Source of the DNA: Acidocella aromatica | Lineage (GTDB): Bacteria; Pseudomonadota; Alphaproteobacteria; Acetobacterales; Acetobacteraceae | DNA: 64,000 bases | Assembly (NCBI RefSeq): GCF_014201825.1 | Contig: NZ_JACHFJ010000001.1 | Coordinates: 186,001-250,000 of the forward strand | Direction of reading: 5' to 3' | Shown here: piece by piece, positions 1 through 9,174 of the stretch | Numbering within the stretch: position 1 is the stretch's first letter | Layout of the letters: each line of letters begins with the position of its first letter | The notes under the pieces: model-generated | Database searches by the model: none | Seen by the model: the letters and a program-made list of their open reading frames with translations, nothing else | Told to the model about the DNA's origin: nothing | Position numbers and translations under genes: made by a program

Positions 1-1026
1 GTAAGCGCCGGGATAGCCCTTGGCGCACATCACCACCGTGGCCGAGCTGCCGGGGCGGAACTCCACCGTGGTGTCCTTCAGCGTGCCATTGGTGGCGGCC
101 AGCAGGGCGGGCAGCAGGTCGGATTTGAGCATCGGCAGCACCGTCTCGCATTCCGGGTCGCCGAAGCGGACGTTGAACTCGATCAGCTTCGGCCCGTCGT
201 GCTCGACCATCAGCCCGGCGAAGAGGAAGCCACGGAACGGCGTGCCGCGACGGACCATCTCTTTCAGCGCGGGGCGGACGATCTTTTCCATGCTCTCCCG
301 CACCACATCCGGCGTGGCCCAGGGTGGGTTGAAGATCGCGCCCATGCCGCCGGTGTTGGGGCCGGTATCGCCCTCGCCGACGCGCTTATGGTCGGCGGCA
401 GTGCCAAAATAGAGCGCGTCCTCGCCATCGCACAGGGCGAAGACGGAGATTTCCTCGCCAACCAGGCATTGCTCGATCACCACCAGGGAGCCCGCTGCGC
501 CGTGGACCTTGTCCTCCATGATGGCGGTAATGGCCTCGTGCGCTTCCTCGGGCGTATGCGCCACGACGACGCCCTTGCCAGCCGCGAGACCGTCGGCCTT
601 GATGACGATCGGCGCGCCCACGGCGTCGATATATTCATGGGCCTCCAGCGCGTGGGTGAAGCTCGCCCATTTGGCAGTGGGAATGTTCGCGGCCTCGGCC
701 ACTTCCTTGGTGAATTTCTTGCTGCCCTCGAGTTGCGCGGCTGCGGCGGACGGGCCGCAGCAGGCGATGCCCGCTGCCGCTAGGGCATCGGCGATGCCCG
801 CCACCAGCGGGGCCTCGGGGCCGGGGATCACGAGGTCGATCTTCTGCTCCACGGCAAAGGCCACAATCCCCGCGATGTCGGTGGCGCGCAGGGGCACGTT
901 CTCGCCGCACTGGGCGGTGCCGGGGTTGCCGGGGGCGATGTAGAGCTTGTTGAGCTGCGGGCTCTTGGCGATGGCCCAAGCCAGCGCGTGCTCCCGCCCG
1001 CCGGAACCGATGATCAAAACGCGCAT
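1..1026 (-). CDS. purD: Phosphoribosylamine-glycine ligase, 3' part missing
   Basis: GAR synthetase joins glycine to 5-phosphoribosylamine with ATP, the second step of purine synthesis in the cytosol. The visible 342 codons start MRVLIIGSGGREHALAWA, the typical PurD N-terminal nucleotide-fold motif. They continue through the ATP-grasp region, with IVIKADGLAAGKGVVVA, GDTGPNTGGMGA and the metal-site segment EFNVRFGDPE. The family is about 420-430 residues, so roughly the last 80 lie beyond the left edge. It is divergent from xseA with 49 bases between the starts, so the two promoters must share that short gap. Identification is secure. Confidence 0.97.
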   Translation of the reverse strand, partial: MRVLIIGSGGREHALAWAIAKSPQLNKLYIAPGNPGTAQCGENVPLRATDIAGIVAFAVEQKIDLVIPGPEAPLVAGIADALAAAGIACCGPSAAAAQLEGSKKFTKEVAEAANIPTAKWASFTHALEAHEYIDAVGAPIVIKADGLAAGKGVVVAHTPEEAHEAITAIMEDKVHGAAGSLVVIEQCLVGEEISVFALCDGEDALYFGTAADHKRVGEGDTGPNTGGMGAIFNPPWATPDVVRESMEKIVRPALKEMVRRGTPFRGFLFAGLMVEHDGPKLIEFNVRFGDPECETVLPMLKSDLLPALLAATNGTLKDTTVEFRPGSSATVVMCAKGYPGAY

Positions 1027-1075
1027 GTCGTGCCCCCTACTGTTACCGGGGCGCGCTGTATCATAGTCTGGGCCC

Positions 1076-2563
1076 ATGAGTGAAATGGGACAGAACACGC
1101 CGGAATTTTCGGTCTCCGAACTGGCCGGGGCGGTGAAGCGCACGCTGGAGGGATCGTTCGGCCGCGTGCGGGTGCGCGGCGAGATCACGGAATTCAAGGC
1201 TTACGGCTCGGGGCACCAATATTTCGCGCTGAAGGATGAGGGGGCGAAAATCCGCGCCATCATCTGGAAGGGCGTGGTGGCGCGAGTCGGGCTGAAGGCG
1301 GAGAACGGGGTGGAGGTGATCGCCACCGGCAAGCTCACCTCCTACCCCGAGCGCTCGGAGTATCAACTGATCGTCGAGCGGCTGGAATATGCCGGGGCCG
1401 GGGCGCTGCTGGCGCGCATCGAGGCGCTGCGGGTGAAGCTGGCTGCTGAGGGGCTGTTCGAGCGACGCCGTCCGCTGCCCATGCTGCCCGGCGTGATCGG
1501 CGTGGTCACCTCCGCCCAAGGCGCGGTGTTGCAGGATATCAAGACCACCATCGCCAGGCGCTTTCCGCGCCAGATATTGCTATGGCCGGTACCGGTGCAG
1601 GGCGAGGGGGCGGCCGAGAAGATCGCCGCCGCCATCAACGGCTTCAACGCCCTGCCGTCAGAACTACCGCAGCCGGATGTGCTGATCGTGGCGCGCGGCG
1701 GCGGCAGTCTGGAAGACCTGATGGCCTTCAACGACGAAGCCGTGGTGCGCGCCGCCGCCGGAAGCCGCATTCCGCTGATCTCCGCCGTGGGGCATGAGAC
1801 GGACACGACGCTGATCGACTTCGCCGCCGACCGCCGCGCCCCCACCCCCACCGCCGCCGCCGAGATGGCCGTGCCTGCCCGGCTGGAGCTGCTGGCCGAC
1901 CTCAGCCAGCGCGCCGCACGGCTGGAGGGGGCGCTGGCCCGGTTGCTGAGCCTCGCCCGCGCCGGGCTGGACCGCGCCGGCGCAAAACTGCCCGACCTGC
2001 CCGCCATGCTGGGCACGGCGCGCCAGCGCCTGGACGACCGCACGGAGCGCCTGACCCTGGCGTTGCCCAATTTCTTCGCCGCCCGCCGCGCGCGGGTAGA
2101 GCGGTTGGCGTTGCGGCATCCACGCGAGTTCTTGCTCCGCCTGCGCGGCAATGTGCAGCTGCTGGAGCGCCGGCTGCGGGATGGGCTGCCCAATTTGCTG
2201 CGCGCGGGGCAAAAGCGGCTGGACGCGGCAGGGTATCGGCTGACCCATCCGGGCGGCGAGATCGCGCTGCGGCGTGGCGGGTTGGACTTGCTGGCGCAAC
2301 GGCTGGACGCGCCTCTGCCGGGACGGCTGCGTGAAGCGCGGCTACGGCTAGAAAATGTTTCCGCCAGGCTGGAAACCGTGAGTTATGAACGGGTGCTGGC
2401 GCGTGGCTTCGCGCTGGTGACGAATGCCAAGGGTGCCGCGGTGACGAGTGCCGCGAAAGTGGCGCCCGGTGCGGCGCTCACGCTGCGCTTCGCCGATGGC
2501 GAGGTGGGCGTGCGCGCCGACAAGGGCGAGAAGAGAACCGCTCAACTCGATTTGGGATTATAG
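1076..2563 (+). CDS. xseA: Exodeoxyribonuclease VII large subunit
   Basis: Large subunit of ExoVII, which degrades single-stranded DNA from both ends and partners with small XseB subunits (not in this window). The 495 residues begin with an OB-fold nucleic-acid-binding domain (about 10-110, with VRGEITEFK). The nuclease domain follows, with the conserved ARGGGSLEDLMAFNDE near residue 205 and SAVGHETDTTLIDFAADRRA near 235. The rest is a long Arg/Leu-rich helical region typical of the family's extended coil. The ATG at 1076 is the first in frame. Adjacency to purD is common in alphaproteobacteria. Confidence 0.96.
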   Translation: MSEMGQNTPEFSVSELAGAVKRTLEGSFGRVRVRGEITEFKAYGSGHQYFALKDEGAKIRAIIWKGVVARVGLKAENGVEVIATGKLTSYPERSEYQLIVERLEYAGAGALLARIEALRVKLAAEGLFERRRPLPMLPGVIGVVTSAQGAVLQDIKTTIARRFPRQILLWPVPVQGEGAAEKIAAAINGFNALPSELPQPDVLIVARGGGSLEDLMAFNDEAVVRAAAGSRIPLISAVGHETDTTLIDFAADRRAPTPTAAAEMAVPARLELLADLSQRAARLEGALARLLSLARAGLDRAGAKLPDLPAMLGTARQRLDDRTERLTLALPNFFAARRARVERLALRHPREFLLRLRGNVQLLERRLRDGLPNLLRAGQKRLDAAGYRLTHPGGEIALRRGGLDLLAQRLDAPLPGRLREARLRLENVSARLETVSYERVLARGFALVTNAKGAAVTSAAKVAPGAALTLRFADGEVGVRADKGEKRTAQLDLGL

Positions 2564-2575
2564 GAGGATTCACAC

Positions 2576-2818
2576 ATGAAAACGCTGATCGTGCAGATCA
2601 AGTGCCAGCTTGGCGAGGCCTATAACGTCGCCGCCTATATCATCGACAAGGTGATCCCCTGCCATATCTACTCGATCTCGGGTCATTACGATCTGCTGGC
2701 GATCATCAATCTCGATGACGAGATCGATCCCGGCGTGTTCGTGAACACGCAACTGCATAAAGTGCCGGGCATTGCCGAGACCAGCACGATGATCGCATTC
2801 AACGCGTTCACGCCGTAA
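2576..2818 (+). CDS. Stand-alone Lrp/AsnC ligand-binding domain protein
   Basis: This 80-residue protein is only the C-terminal effector-binding (RAM/AsnC_trans_reg) domain of Lrp-type regulators; no helix-turn-helix precedes it. The pattern of strands and helices (KTLIVQIKCQLGE, YDLLAIINLDDE, PGIAETSTMIAF) is the usual ferredoxin-like fold. Such single-domain proteins are known to form oligomers and can modulate full-length Lrp proteins or act as amino-acid sensors; the specific role here is unknown. It starts 12 bases after xseA with a strong Shine-Dalgarno (aggagg), so it is probably co-transcribed. Confidence 0.85.
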   Translation: MKTLIVQIKCQLGEAYNVAAYIIDKVIPCHIYSISGHYDLLAIINLDDEIDPGVFVNTQLHKVPGIAETSTMIAFNAFTP

Positions 2819-2820
2819 GG

Positions 2821-3381
2821 TCAGCTCTCCAGCTCAGAATCCCAGTAGAGAAAATCCCGCCAACTCTCGTGCAGATAGTTCGGCGGGAAATGCCTGCCGC
2901 TTTCCTGCAGCTCGTAGCTGGTCGGGCGGCGGGGTTCCTGGCGCGGGATCATACCGCATTCGCGCGGCATCTTGCTGCCCTTGCGCAAATTGCACGGGCC
3001 GCAGGCCGTCACCACGTTTTCCCAACTCGTGCGTCCGCCTTTGGCGCGGGGGATCACGTGGTCGAAGGTCAGCTCCTGCGTCGCCCGCTTGCCGCCGCAA
3101 TATTGGCAGGAGAAGGTATCGCGCAGGAACACGTTGAAGCGGGTGAAGGCCGGGGTGCGGGCCGAGGGAATGAAATCGCGCAGGGCGATGACGCTGGGCA
3201 GGCGCATGGAGAAGGAGGGCGAGCGGACCTCCTGCTCGTATTCCGAAAGCACGGAAACCCGGTCCAGGAATACCGCCTTTACGGCGTCCTGCCAGGTCCA
3301 TGTCGACAACGGATAATAGGATAGCGGACGGAAATCCGCATTGAGAACAAGCGCGGGAAAATGAAACCCGCCGTCAGGCAT
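2821..3381 (-). CDS. HNH endonuclease family protein
   Basis: This 186-residue protein has an HNH nuclease module in its C-terminal half. A first zinc knuckle CQYCG (about residue 95) is followed by LTFDHVIPRAKGG, containing the Asp-His catalytic pair. Then comes WENVVTACGPCNLRKG, with the Asn and second CxxC. The N-terminal part (VLNADFRPLSYYPLSTW) is typical of a widespread chromosomal HNH family found in most alphaproteobacteria and not tied to mobile elements. The cellular substrate is not known. It is convergent with the AsnC-domain gene, with only two bases between stops. Confidence 0.85.
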   Translation of the reverse strand: MPDGGFHFPALVLNADFRPLSYYPLSTWTWQDAVKAVFLDRVSVLSEYEQEVRSPSFSMRLPSVIALRDFIPSARTPAFTRFNVFLRDTFSCQYCGGKRATQELTFDHVIPRAKGGRTSWENVVTACGPCNLRKGSKMPRECGMIPRQEPRRPTSYELQESGRHFPPNYLHESWRDFLYWDSELES

Positions 3382-3573
3382 TACTCTGCCTGCCCCTGTG
3401 AGGGAGCAAATCTTGGGGAGTAGCCACGAAACGCTCCCACATGTGGTAGTGCCTTCGAGTCATGCGCGATTTATGACAGGGGAAGCGCCGCACTGCAAGA
3501 TGCCCAGCCGAATGTAAGGGTTTTGTCACGCGCCTCGCCAAGCCGCAGGGCCGCCGTATAGACTGCGTGGCGC

Positions 3574-4389
3574 ATGAGCATCGTTACCCGTTTCGCCCCC
3601 AGCCCGACCGGATATCTGCATCTTGGCCACGCTTTTTCAGCCTGGATGGCCTGGAAGCGCGCGGATATTTTCCGTCTGCGCCTGGAAGATATCGACACCA
3701 CGCGCTGCCGCCCGGAATACGCCGATGCCATTCTGGAAGACCTGCGCTGGCTGGGGCTGGACTGGGATGGCGAGGTGCGCGTGCAATCCCAGCACTTCCC
3801 CGAATACGCGCGGGCTTTGGAAAAACTCCAGGCGCGCGGGCTGCTCTATCCCTGCTTCTGCACACGGGCCGAGATCGCGCGCGCGCAATCCGCCCCGCAT
3901 GGGGTGGAGGGGCTTTACCCTGGCACTTGCCGTACGCTCCCGCCCGAGGTTCGGGCGGCGCGGATTGCCTCCGGTGCGCCCTATGCCTTGCGGCTGGATG
4001 TGGCGGCGGCGCGGCGATGCGTGGGGGAATTGCGCTTCTTCGAGGAAAACACAGGCTGGCTTGAGGCCAAGCCGGAGCGGCTGGGCGATGTGGTGCTGGC
4101 GCGCAAGGATACGCCAAGCAGCTACCATCTCTGCGTGGTGCATGACGACGCGCTACAGGGCATCACCCATGTCATCCGGGGCGAGGATCTGCGCGATGCC
4201 ACGCATATCCATGTGTTGCTGCAAGCCCTGCTCGGCCTGCGCACACCCATTTACGCGCATCACCGCCTGCTCACCGATTCCTCGGGCAAGCGCCTGGCCA
4301 AGCGCGACAAGGCCGCGACATTGCGTGAGATGCGCGCCGCCGGTACGAAACCGCAGGCGATCCTGCAACAATTCGAGGCCTCGGCATGA
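3574..4389 (+). CDS. gluQ: Glutamyl-Q tRNA(Asp) synthetase
   Basis: GluQ-RS activates glutamate and attaches it to the queuosine base at position 34 of tRNA(Asp). It is a truncated paralogue of GluRS lacking the anticodon-binding domain. The 271-residue length fits that architecture. Visible are the class I signature PSPTGYLHLGHA, the zinc-binding cysteines YPCFCTR and YPGTCR, and a KMSKS-like loop SGKRLAKRD. The true GltX at 46672 has the additional C-terminal domain, which supports the distinction. The end overlaps the next start by four bases (ATGA). Confidence 0.93.
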   Translation: MSIVTRFAPSPTGYLHLGHAFSAWMAWKRADIFRLRLEDIDTTRCRPEYADAILEDLRWLGLDWDGEVRVQSQHFPEYARALEKLQARGLLYPCFCTRAEIARAQSAPHGVEGLYPGTCRTLPPEVRAARIASGAPYALRLDVAAARRCVGELRFFEENTGWLEAKPERLGDVVLARKDTPSSYHLCVVHDDALQGITHVIRGEDLRDATHIHVLLQALLGLRTPIYAHHRLLTDSSGKRLAKRDKAATLREMRAAGTKPQAILQQFEASA

Positions 4390-5342
4390 CACGTTTCATC
4401 GCAGCCCTGGGCTGGCTTCTGGTCTTCATGCTGGGCGGCGCCATGGCGATGAGCGTGGCCGGCGATCTTGCCGCCCAGCATCATCCGGTGCCGGTTAAAG
4501 CCCTGGCCCTGCTGGGCGGTCTGGGCAGCGAGATCGGTAGCAATCTCTGGCTACTCGCCCTGTGCTTCGCCCGGCTGCCCGGAGCACGCGAACCGCGCTG
4601 GAGCCGCCCGCATCTGGGGTTGCTGCGGGGGCTGTGGGGCATATTCGGCTTTGGGCTGGTCATGGCCGCAGGTGGCGGGCTGTTCGTGAATGTGCGGGTG
4701 GCGGCGGCATTCTACCTGATCCTGCAACGCAGTACGGTTCTGCCCAGCTTTACCGATCCGGTGACGCTCACTGGCGCCGTGCTGGCGGGCGAGTTGATGG
4801 CGGGGCTGTGGCTGGCTTGGTCGATGCGCCGCCTCGGCCCGCAAGCTTTGGCCGATGGCAGCCCGCACGGCGTGGCATGGCGGCCTGCCCCGCTTGCCGC
4901 CTATGCCCAGGCGGTGCTGCTGGCGCTACTGCTCACGCTCGTGGTGGCGGCCATGTTCCGGCTGGTGCCGCCGAATTTCCATGCCATGAAAGACCTTTCC
5001 ACGGCCAAACTATTCGATGGCCCGCCCATCACCATAGCGGCCATGCTGGGGGTGATGCTGCTGCTCGGCCCGGTGCTGGAAGAAATCGCCTTCCGGGGCA
5101 TCGGCTTCGCCGGGATCGCCGCAAGCCTCGGCCCCACCGGCGCGACGCTGCTCACCACCGCCCTGTTTCTGGCCGCGCACGCGCCGGAGAAAATGTATTA
5201 TCTGCCTGGGTTTCTCGACGTAGGGCTGCTGGCGCTGGCCTCGTGCCATCTGCGGCTGCGTTATGGCTCGATCAGGCCGGGCATTCTGCTTCATGTGCTG
5301 TATAATGGCCTCGGGCTGGTGGCCACGGCGGCACTGCGCTAG
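4386..5342 (+). CDS. CPBP-family intramembrane metalloprotease
   Basis: A 318-residue membrane protein with about eight hydrophobic segments and the C-terminal CPBP (Abi/Rce1-like) domain. The glutamyl-glutamate plus Arg motif EEIAFRGIGF lies near residue 235, and a histidine follows in LAAHAPEK, as in the family's predicted metal site. Family members cleave prenylated or other membrane-associated peptides, but bacterial substrates are mostly unknown. Translation is coupled to gluQ through ATGA. The domain call is good; the function remains open. Confidence 0.8.
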   Translation: MTRFIAALGWLLVFMLGGAMAMSVAGDLAAQHHPVPVKALALLGGLGSEIGSNLWLLALCFARLPGAREPRWSRPHLGLLRGLWGIFGFGLVMAAGGGLFVNVRVAAAFYLILQRSTVLPSFTDPVTLTGAVLAGELMAGLWLAWSMRRLGPQALADGSPHGVAWRPAPLAAYAQAVLLALLLTLVVAAMFRLVPPNFHAMKDLSTAKLFDGPPITIAAMLGVMLLLGPVLEEIAFRGIGFAGIAASLGPTGATLLTTALFLAAHAPEKMYYLPGFLDVGLLALASCHLRLRYGSIRPGILLHVLYNGLGLVATAALR

Positions 5343-5415
5343 CTCGCACGGGGGATTTGGCATCCTCCGGCAATCCGCGTAAACAGGACCGGATTTTCAG
5401 GGTGGAGAGATTACC

Positions 5416-5655
5416 ATGGGTGGGTTGAGCATCTGGCATTGGCTGATTGTGCTGGCCGTCGTGCTGCTGCTGTTCGGCACCGGCAAGGTCAGCAACCTGA
5501 TGGGCGAGTTCGGCAAAGGCATCAAATCCTTCAAGCAGAATATCGCGGATGAGGATAAGAAGCCTCAGGATGCCTCGATGGCCGATACCGGCGCGCTGAA
5601 TGCGCCGAAGTCCGGCGCCGAGACCGAGGCCAAGACGTCCGTCAACCAGGGTTAA
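5416..5655 (+). CDS. tatA: Sec-independent translocase subunit TatA
   Basis: TatA oligomerises in the inner membrane to pass folded proteins with twin-arginine signals. The 79 residues show one N-terminal membrane helix ([16 protein letters not shown]), the hinge FGTGKV, an amphipathic helix ([15 protein letters not shown]) and a charged, disordered tail, which is the complete TatA layout. No tatB or tatC follows, so the rest of the translocase is encoded elsewhere. It is three bases from mtnB, which implies co-transcription with the salvage genes without an obvious functional link. Confidence 0.93.
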   Translation: MGGLSIWHWLIVLAVVLLLFGTGKVSNLMGEFGKGIKSFKQNIADEDKKPQDASMADTGALNAPKSGAETEAKTSVNQG

Positions 5656-5658
5656 GAC

Positions 5659-6252
5659 ATGGTTCCTATGGAATTGGCGGAGGCCCTGGCCGAGGCCGGG
5701 CGCCGGATGGATGCGCGTGGCTGGGTGCCGGGTTCCGCTGGCAATCTCTCGGCGAGAATCGACGAAACCCGCATCGCGATCACCCGCAGCGGCGTGCATA
5801 AGGGCCGCCTGACCACGGCCGATATCATCGCCGTGGATTACGAGGGCAACCCGCTCGTGCCGGGCCAGAAGCCCAGCGCCGAGACGCTGCTGCACTGCCA
5901 ACTCTACCGGCTGTTCCCCGCCGTGGGCGCGGTGCTGCACGGGCACTCCCTGGCGGCCACAGTGCTTTCCATGCAGGGCGGCATCACCTTCGCCAATTAC
6001 GAGATCCTGAAGGCCTTCGGCTACGCCACCCATGAGCTGGAAGTGCGGCTGCCGGTCTATGAGAACGACCAGGACATCGCCCGGCTGGCGAATTTCATCG
6101 AGCCCCTGCTGCAGAACGAGCCGCCGATCGGCTACGTGATCGAGGGTCATGGCGTGTATGGCTGGGGCACCAGCGTGGAGCATGCCTATTGGCGGCTGGA
6201 GGCGCTGGAATTCCTGCTGGCCTGCGAACTGGAGCGGAGGAAGCTGAAATGA
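5659..6252 (+). CDS. mtnB: Methylthioribulose-1-phosphate dehydratase
   Basis: MtnB removes water from 5-methylthioribulose-1-phosphate in the methionine salvage pathway. The 197 residues form a class II aldolase/adducin domain. They include SAGNLSARID at the substrate site, GVHKG, and the zinc-binding histidines in VLHGHSLAATV and YVIEGHGVYGWG. It starts a block mtnB-mtnD-mtnC with ATGA overlaps. The isomerase that makes its substrate, mtnA, is in the same window at 62091-63179. Confidence 0.95.
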   Translation: MVPMELAEALAEAGRRMDARGWVPGSAGNLSARIDETRIAITRSGVHKGRLTTADIIAVDYEGNPLVPGQKPSAETLLHCQLYRLFPAVGAVLHGHSLAATVLSMQGGITFANYEILKAFGYATHELEVRLPVYENDQDIARLANFIEPLLQNEPPIGYVIEGHGVYGWGTSVEHAYWRLEALEFLLACELERRKLK

Positions 6253-6788
6253 GCCGCCTGACCGTTTACAAGGACGACGCCCCCAACGCCCCGATCTTCG
6301 ATTCGGAAGAGCCGGCCGCCGTGGCGGCGGAGCTGAAGCCTATCAATGTCGGGTTTGAGCGCTGGGATAGCCCCGTTCATCTGCCAGCCGACGCTCCGGC
6401 CGAAGCGATCCTGGACGCCTACCGCCCGTATCTGGACGCGCTGATGGGCGCCACCGGCGCGGGCTCGGCGGATGTGGTGAAGCTGACGCCGGAACACCCG
6501 CAGGCCGCCGCGCTACGCGAGAAGTTTCTCAACGAGCACACCCATACCGAGCCGGAGATCCGCTTCTTCGTCGAGGGTTCCGGGCATTTCGTGCTGCACG
6601 AGAACGGCAAGGTCTATGTCGCCCTGTGCGAGGCTGGCGACCTGATCCATGTTCCCGCCGGGATCAAGCACTGGTTCGATGCCGGGCTGAAGCCCAGCTT
6701 CACCGCTTTGCGCGTATTCACCGACACTTCCGGCTGGGTGGCGCATTTCACCGGTGACCAAATCTCCAAGCGCTTCCCCACAGCATGA
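6249..6788 (+). CDS. mtnD: Acireductone dioxygenase
   Basis: MtnD is a cupin dioxygenase converting acireductone to 2-keto-4-methylthiobutyrate and formate with Fe, or to an off-pathway product with Ni. The cupin ligands are visible as EHTHTEPEIRFF (two His and a Glu) and the later IKHWFDAG (third His). The 179-residue length fits the family. The ATG at 6249 is preferred because it overlaps the mtnB stop as ATGA and gives MSRLTVYKDD; an upstream in-frame ATG at 6189 would add 20 atypical residues. Confidence 0.95.
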   Translation: MSRLTVYKDDAPNAPIFDSEEPAAVAAELKPINVGFERWDSPVHLPADAPAEAILDAYRPYLDALMGATGAGSADVVKLTPEHPQAAALREKFLNEHTHTEPEIRFFVEGSGHFVLHENGKVYVALCEAGDLIHVPAGIKHWFDAGLKPSFTALRVFTDTSGWVAHFTGDQISKRFPTA

Positions 6789-7441
6789 AACCCGCAGCCA
6801 TTCTCACGGATATCGAGGGCACCACCACCCCGATCTCCTTCGTGCAGCGCGTGCTCTTCCCCTATGCGCGCACGCGCATGGCGGAGTTCGTCGCCTCCGG
6901 CCATCCGGCCCTGGCCGATGTGCCGGAGCCAAAGCTGGAAACCCTGCTCGGCTGGATGGACCGCGATGAGAAGATCACGGCGCTGAAAGCCATCCAGGGC
7001 GTCATCTGGGAGGAGGGCTACAAATCCGGCGCACTCATTGCCGAGCTATATGGGGATATACCCCCCGCCCTGCGCCGCTGGGTGCGTGCGGGCCTACGGC
7101 TGTTCGTGTATTCCTCCGGCTCCGTGCCGGCGCAGAAGCTGCTCTTCGGCCACACTCCGGCGGGCGATCTGACCGGGCTGTTCCAGGCTTATTTCGACAC
7201 GCGCGTGGGCGCCAAGCGCGAGGCCGCGAGCTATGCCTCCATCGCGCGCGGGGTGAACGTGCCTCCCGAGGAGATGCTGTTCCTCTCGGACATGGAAGCC
7301 GAGCTGGATGCCGCTAAAGCCTCAGGCCTGCAAACCTGCCAACTTGTGCGGGACGAGGATGGCACCATCCCCACCAAGCGACATGAGACGGCGAAGGATT
7401 TCAACGATGTGGCAAGGAAGTTTGGGCTGCCGCATGGCTAA
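6785..7441 (+). CDS. mtnC: Enolase-phosphatase E1
   Basis: MtnC is a HAD-superfamily enzyme that enolises and dephosphorylates 2,3-diketo-5-methylthiopentyl-1-phosphate to acireductone, the substrate of MtnD. The 218 residues carry the nucleophile motif LTDIEGTTTP near the start, a Ser motif VYSSGSVPAQK and the acidic motif LFLSDMEAELDAA. The ATG overlaps the mtnD stop. Product and consumer enzymes are therefore translationally coupled. Confidence 0.95.
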   Translation: MKPAAILTDIEGTTTPISFVQRVLFPYARTRMAEFVASGHPALADVPEPKLETLLGWMDRDEKITALKAIQGVIWEEGYKSGALIAELYGDIPPALRRWVRAGLRLFVYSSGSVPAQKLLFGHTPAGDLTGLFQAYFDTRVGAKREAASYASIARGVNVPPEEMLFLSDMEAELDAAKASGLQTCQLVRDEDGTIPTKRHETAKDFNDVARKFGLPHG

Positions 7442-8939
7442 GTCACCGCGCGACTACATCCGGGCGGCACATGCCCGGTTACAAAAAGCCCCGCTGATGC
7501 GGGCTTTTTTGTGGGGTCTTGCCGCCGCAACCGCGCTGCCGCCCGTGCATTTCCTGCCCGCGCTGTTGTTCTCCCTGCCCGCCTTTTTATGCCTGTTGGA
7601 CGAAGCCGGCAGCATCAAGCGCACCATCTACACCGCTTGGTGCTACGGCTTTGGCTTGGCCATCGCGGGGCTATACTGGGTCACCGAGCCGGTGCTGACA
7701 GAGGCCAAGGATTTCTGGTGGCTGGTGCCCTTCGCCGCCCCGGCCATCTCGGCGGCGGTGGCGTGCTATACCGTCATCCCCGCCCTGGCGATCCGCTGGA
7801 TCAAGCCCGGCTTCGGGCGGTTGCTGGTGTTTGCCGGAGCCTGGGTGCTCTCCAACATCGCGCAGCAATTCTGGTTCTCGGGCTTTCCCTGGAATTTCTG
7901 GGGGACGGATTGGACCATCCCCGGCAGGCTGGGCGATGTCTTCATCCAGCCCGCCGCCTGGGTGAGCGTGCATGGCCTGACGCTGTTCACCGTCATCCTG
8001 GCTGGACTGCCGCTGTTCGGCAAGCGTGGGCTGGCAGCCCTGGTGGTGGCGCTGGCGGTCTGGGCCGGGGCGGGCTGGGCGCGGCTGCAAACCCCGGTGG
8101 CATCCACGGGGCTGAACATCGCCATGCTGCAGCCCAACTTCACCGAACCGCCGGATTATTCCCGCCCGGCGCTGGAGGCTAATTGGCGGCGCCTGCTGGC
8201 CATGAGCAACGCAGCGGTGAATTCGGGGGCCAATGCGATCATCTGGCCGGAAGCCGCCAGCCCCTGGCTGCTGGACTCGGATTACGGCGCGCGCCAGCAA
8301 CTGGCTGAGATCACCGGCACCACGCCGGTCATTGCGGGAACGCTGCGCATGGAGAGCCAGACCGATTTCCGTAACTCGCTGGTGGTGCTCTCCGGCCCGG
8401 TGCCGCCGCTGGCGGTGTACGATAAATGGAAGCTGGTGCCCTTCGGCGAGTACATGCCGCACTGGCTGCCCCTGAAGATCATCCCCGACATGCTGGGCGG
8501 CGGCTTCACCCCCGGCACCGGCCCCGCGACCATCACCGTCAGCGGCCTGCCCCCCTTCGCCCCGCTGATCTGCTACGAGGACGTGTTCCCCGGCGAAATG
8601 ATCGACGAGTCGCACCGCCCCTCCTGGCTTGTGGTCATCACCGATGATGCTTGGTTCGGTAACTCCGCAGGTCCATACCAACATTACATCAACGCCAGAT
8701 TGCGCGCCGTGGAGGAGGGCCTGCCCCTGGCCCGTGCCGGCAATTCCGGCATCACCGCGATGTTCGACCCGTTTGGCCATGTCATCGCTTATTTACCGCT
8801 GGATGCTCAAGGGGTTCTGGTAGCGCCTTTGCCCCGCGCCCTGCCACCGACGCTTTTTTCTAGGCTTGGCCTTATACTTCCGGCTATACTTGCGGTTGTG
8901 GCAATCATTGCGGGAAAATTAGTCAGCCGCAGAATTTAG
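7434..8939 (+). CDS. lnt: Apolipoprotein N-acyltransferase
   Basis: Lnt adds the third acyl chain to the N-terminal cysteine of lipoproteins in the inner membrane. The 501-residue protein has about six N-terminal membrane segments and a nitrilase-like domain. The catalytic triad is visible as Glu in IIWPEAASPW, Lys in YDKWKLVPFGEYMP and Cys in PLICYEDVFPG, plus a final membrane helix. The ATG at 7434 overlaps the mtnC stop by eight bases; longer in-frame starts within mtnC encode out-of-family sequence. Several lipoproteins in this window would be its substrates. Confidence 0.95.
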   Translation: MAKSPRDYIRAAHARLQKAPLMRAFLWGLAAATALPPVHFLPALLFSLPAFLCLLDEAGSIKRTIYTAWCYGFGLAIAGLYWVTEPVLTEAKDFWWLVPFAAPAISAAVACYTVIPALAIRWIKPGFGRLLVFAGAWVLSNIAQQFWFSGFPWNFWGTDWTIPGRLGDVFIQPAAWVSVHGLTLFTVILAGLPLFGKRGLAALVVALAVWAGAGWARLQTPVASTGLNIAMLQPNFTEPPDYSRPALEANWRRLLAMSNAAVNSGANAIIWPEAASPWLLDSDYGARQQLAEITGTTPVIAGTLRMESQTDFRNSLVVLSGPVPPLAVYDKWKLVPFGEYMPHWLPLKIIPDMLGGGFTPGTGPATITVSGLPPFAPLICYEDVFPGEMIDESHRPSWLVVITDDAWFGNSAGPYQHYINARLRAVEEGLPLARAGNSGITAMFDPFGHVIAYLPLDAQGVLVAPLPRALPPTLFSRLGLILPAILAVVAIIAGKLVSRRI

Positions 8940-9174
8940 CGTAACATATGGTGACATTTTTGATATAGCGTACAGCCTGTCTATTTAATAAGGCAATCTG
9001 TGATTTTTTCATTGAGATTTGCGTTACGTTACAGTAATTTGCCGTATAACGTGTAATATCTGGCAAAGTATCGTGTTAGGTTACCTTTCTTATGGTTGCA
9101 TTCCATGAGTTTCGGGCAACCTAAGAAGATTATAAGCCGGTGGCTACCACCGCAAGTTGGAGAAGACTAGTCTT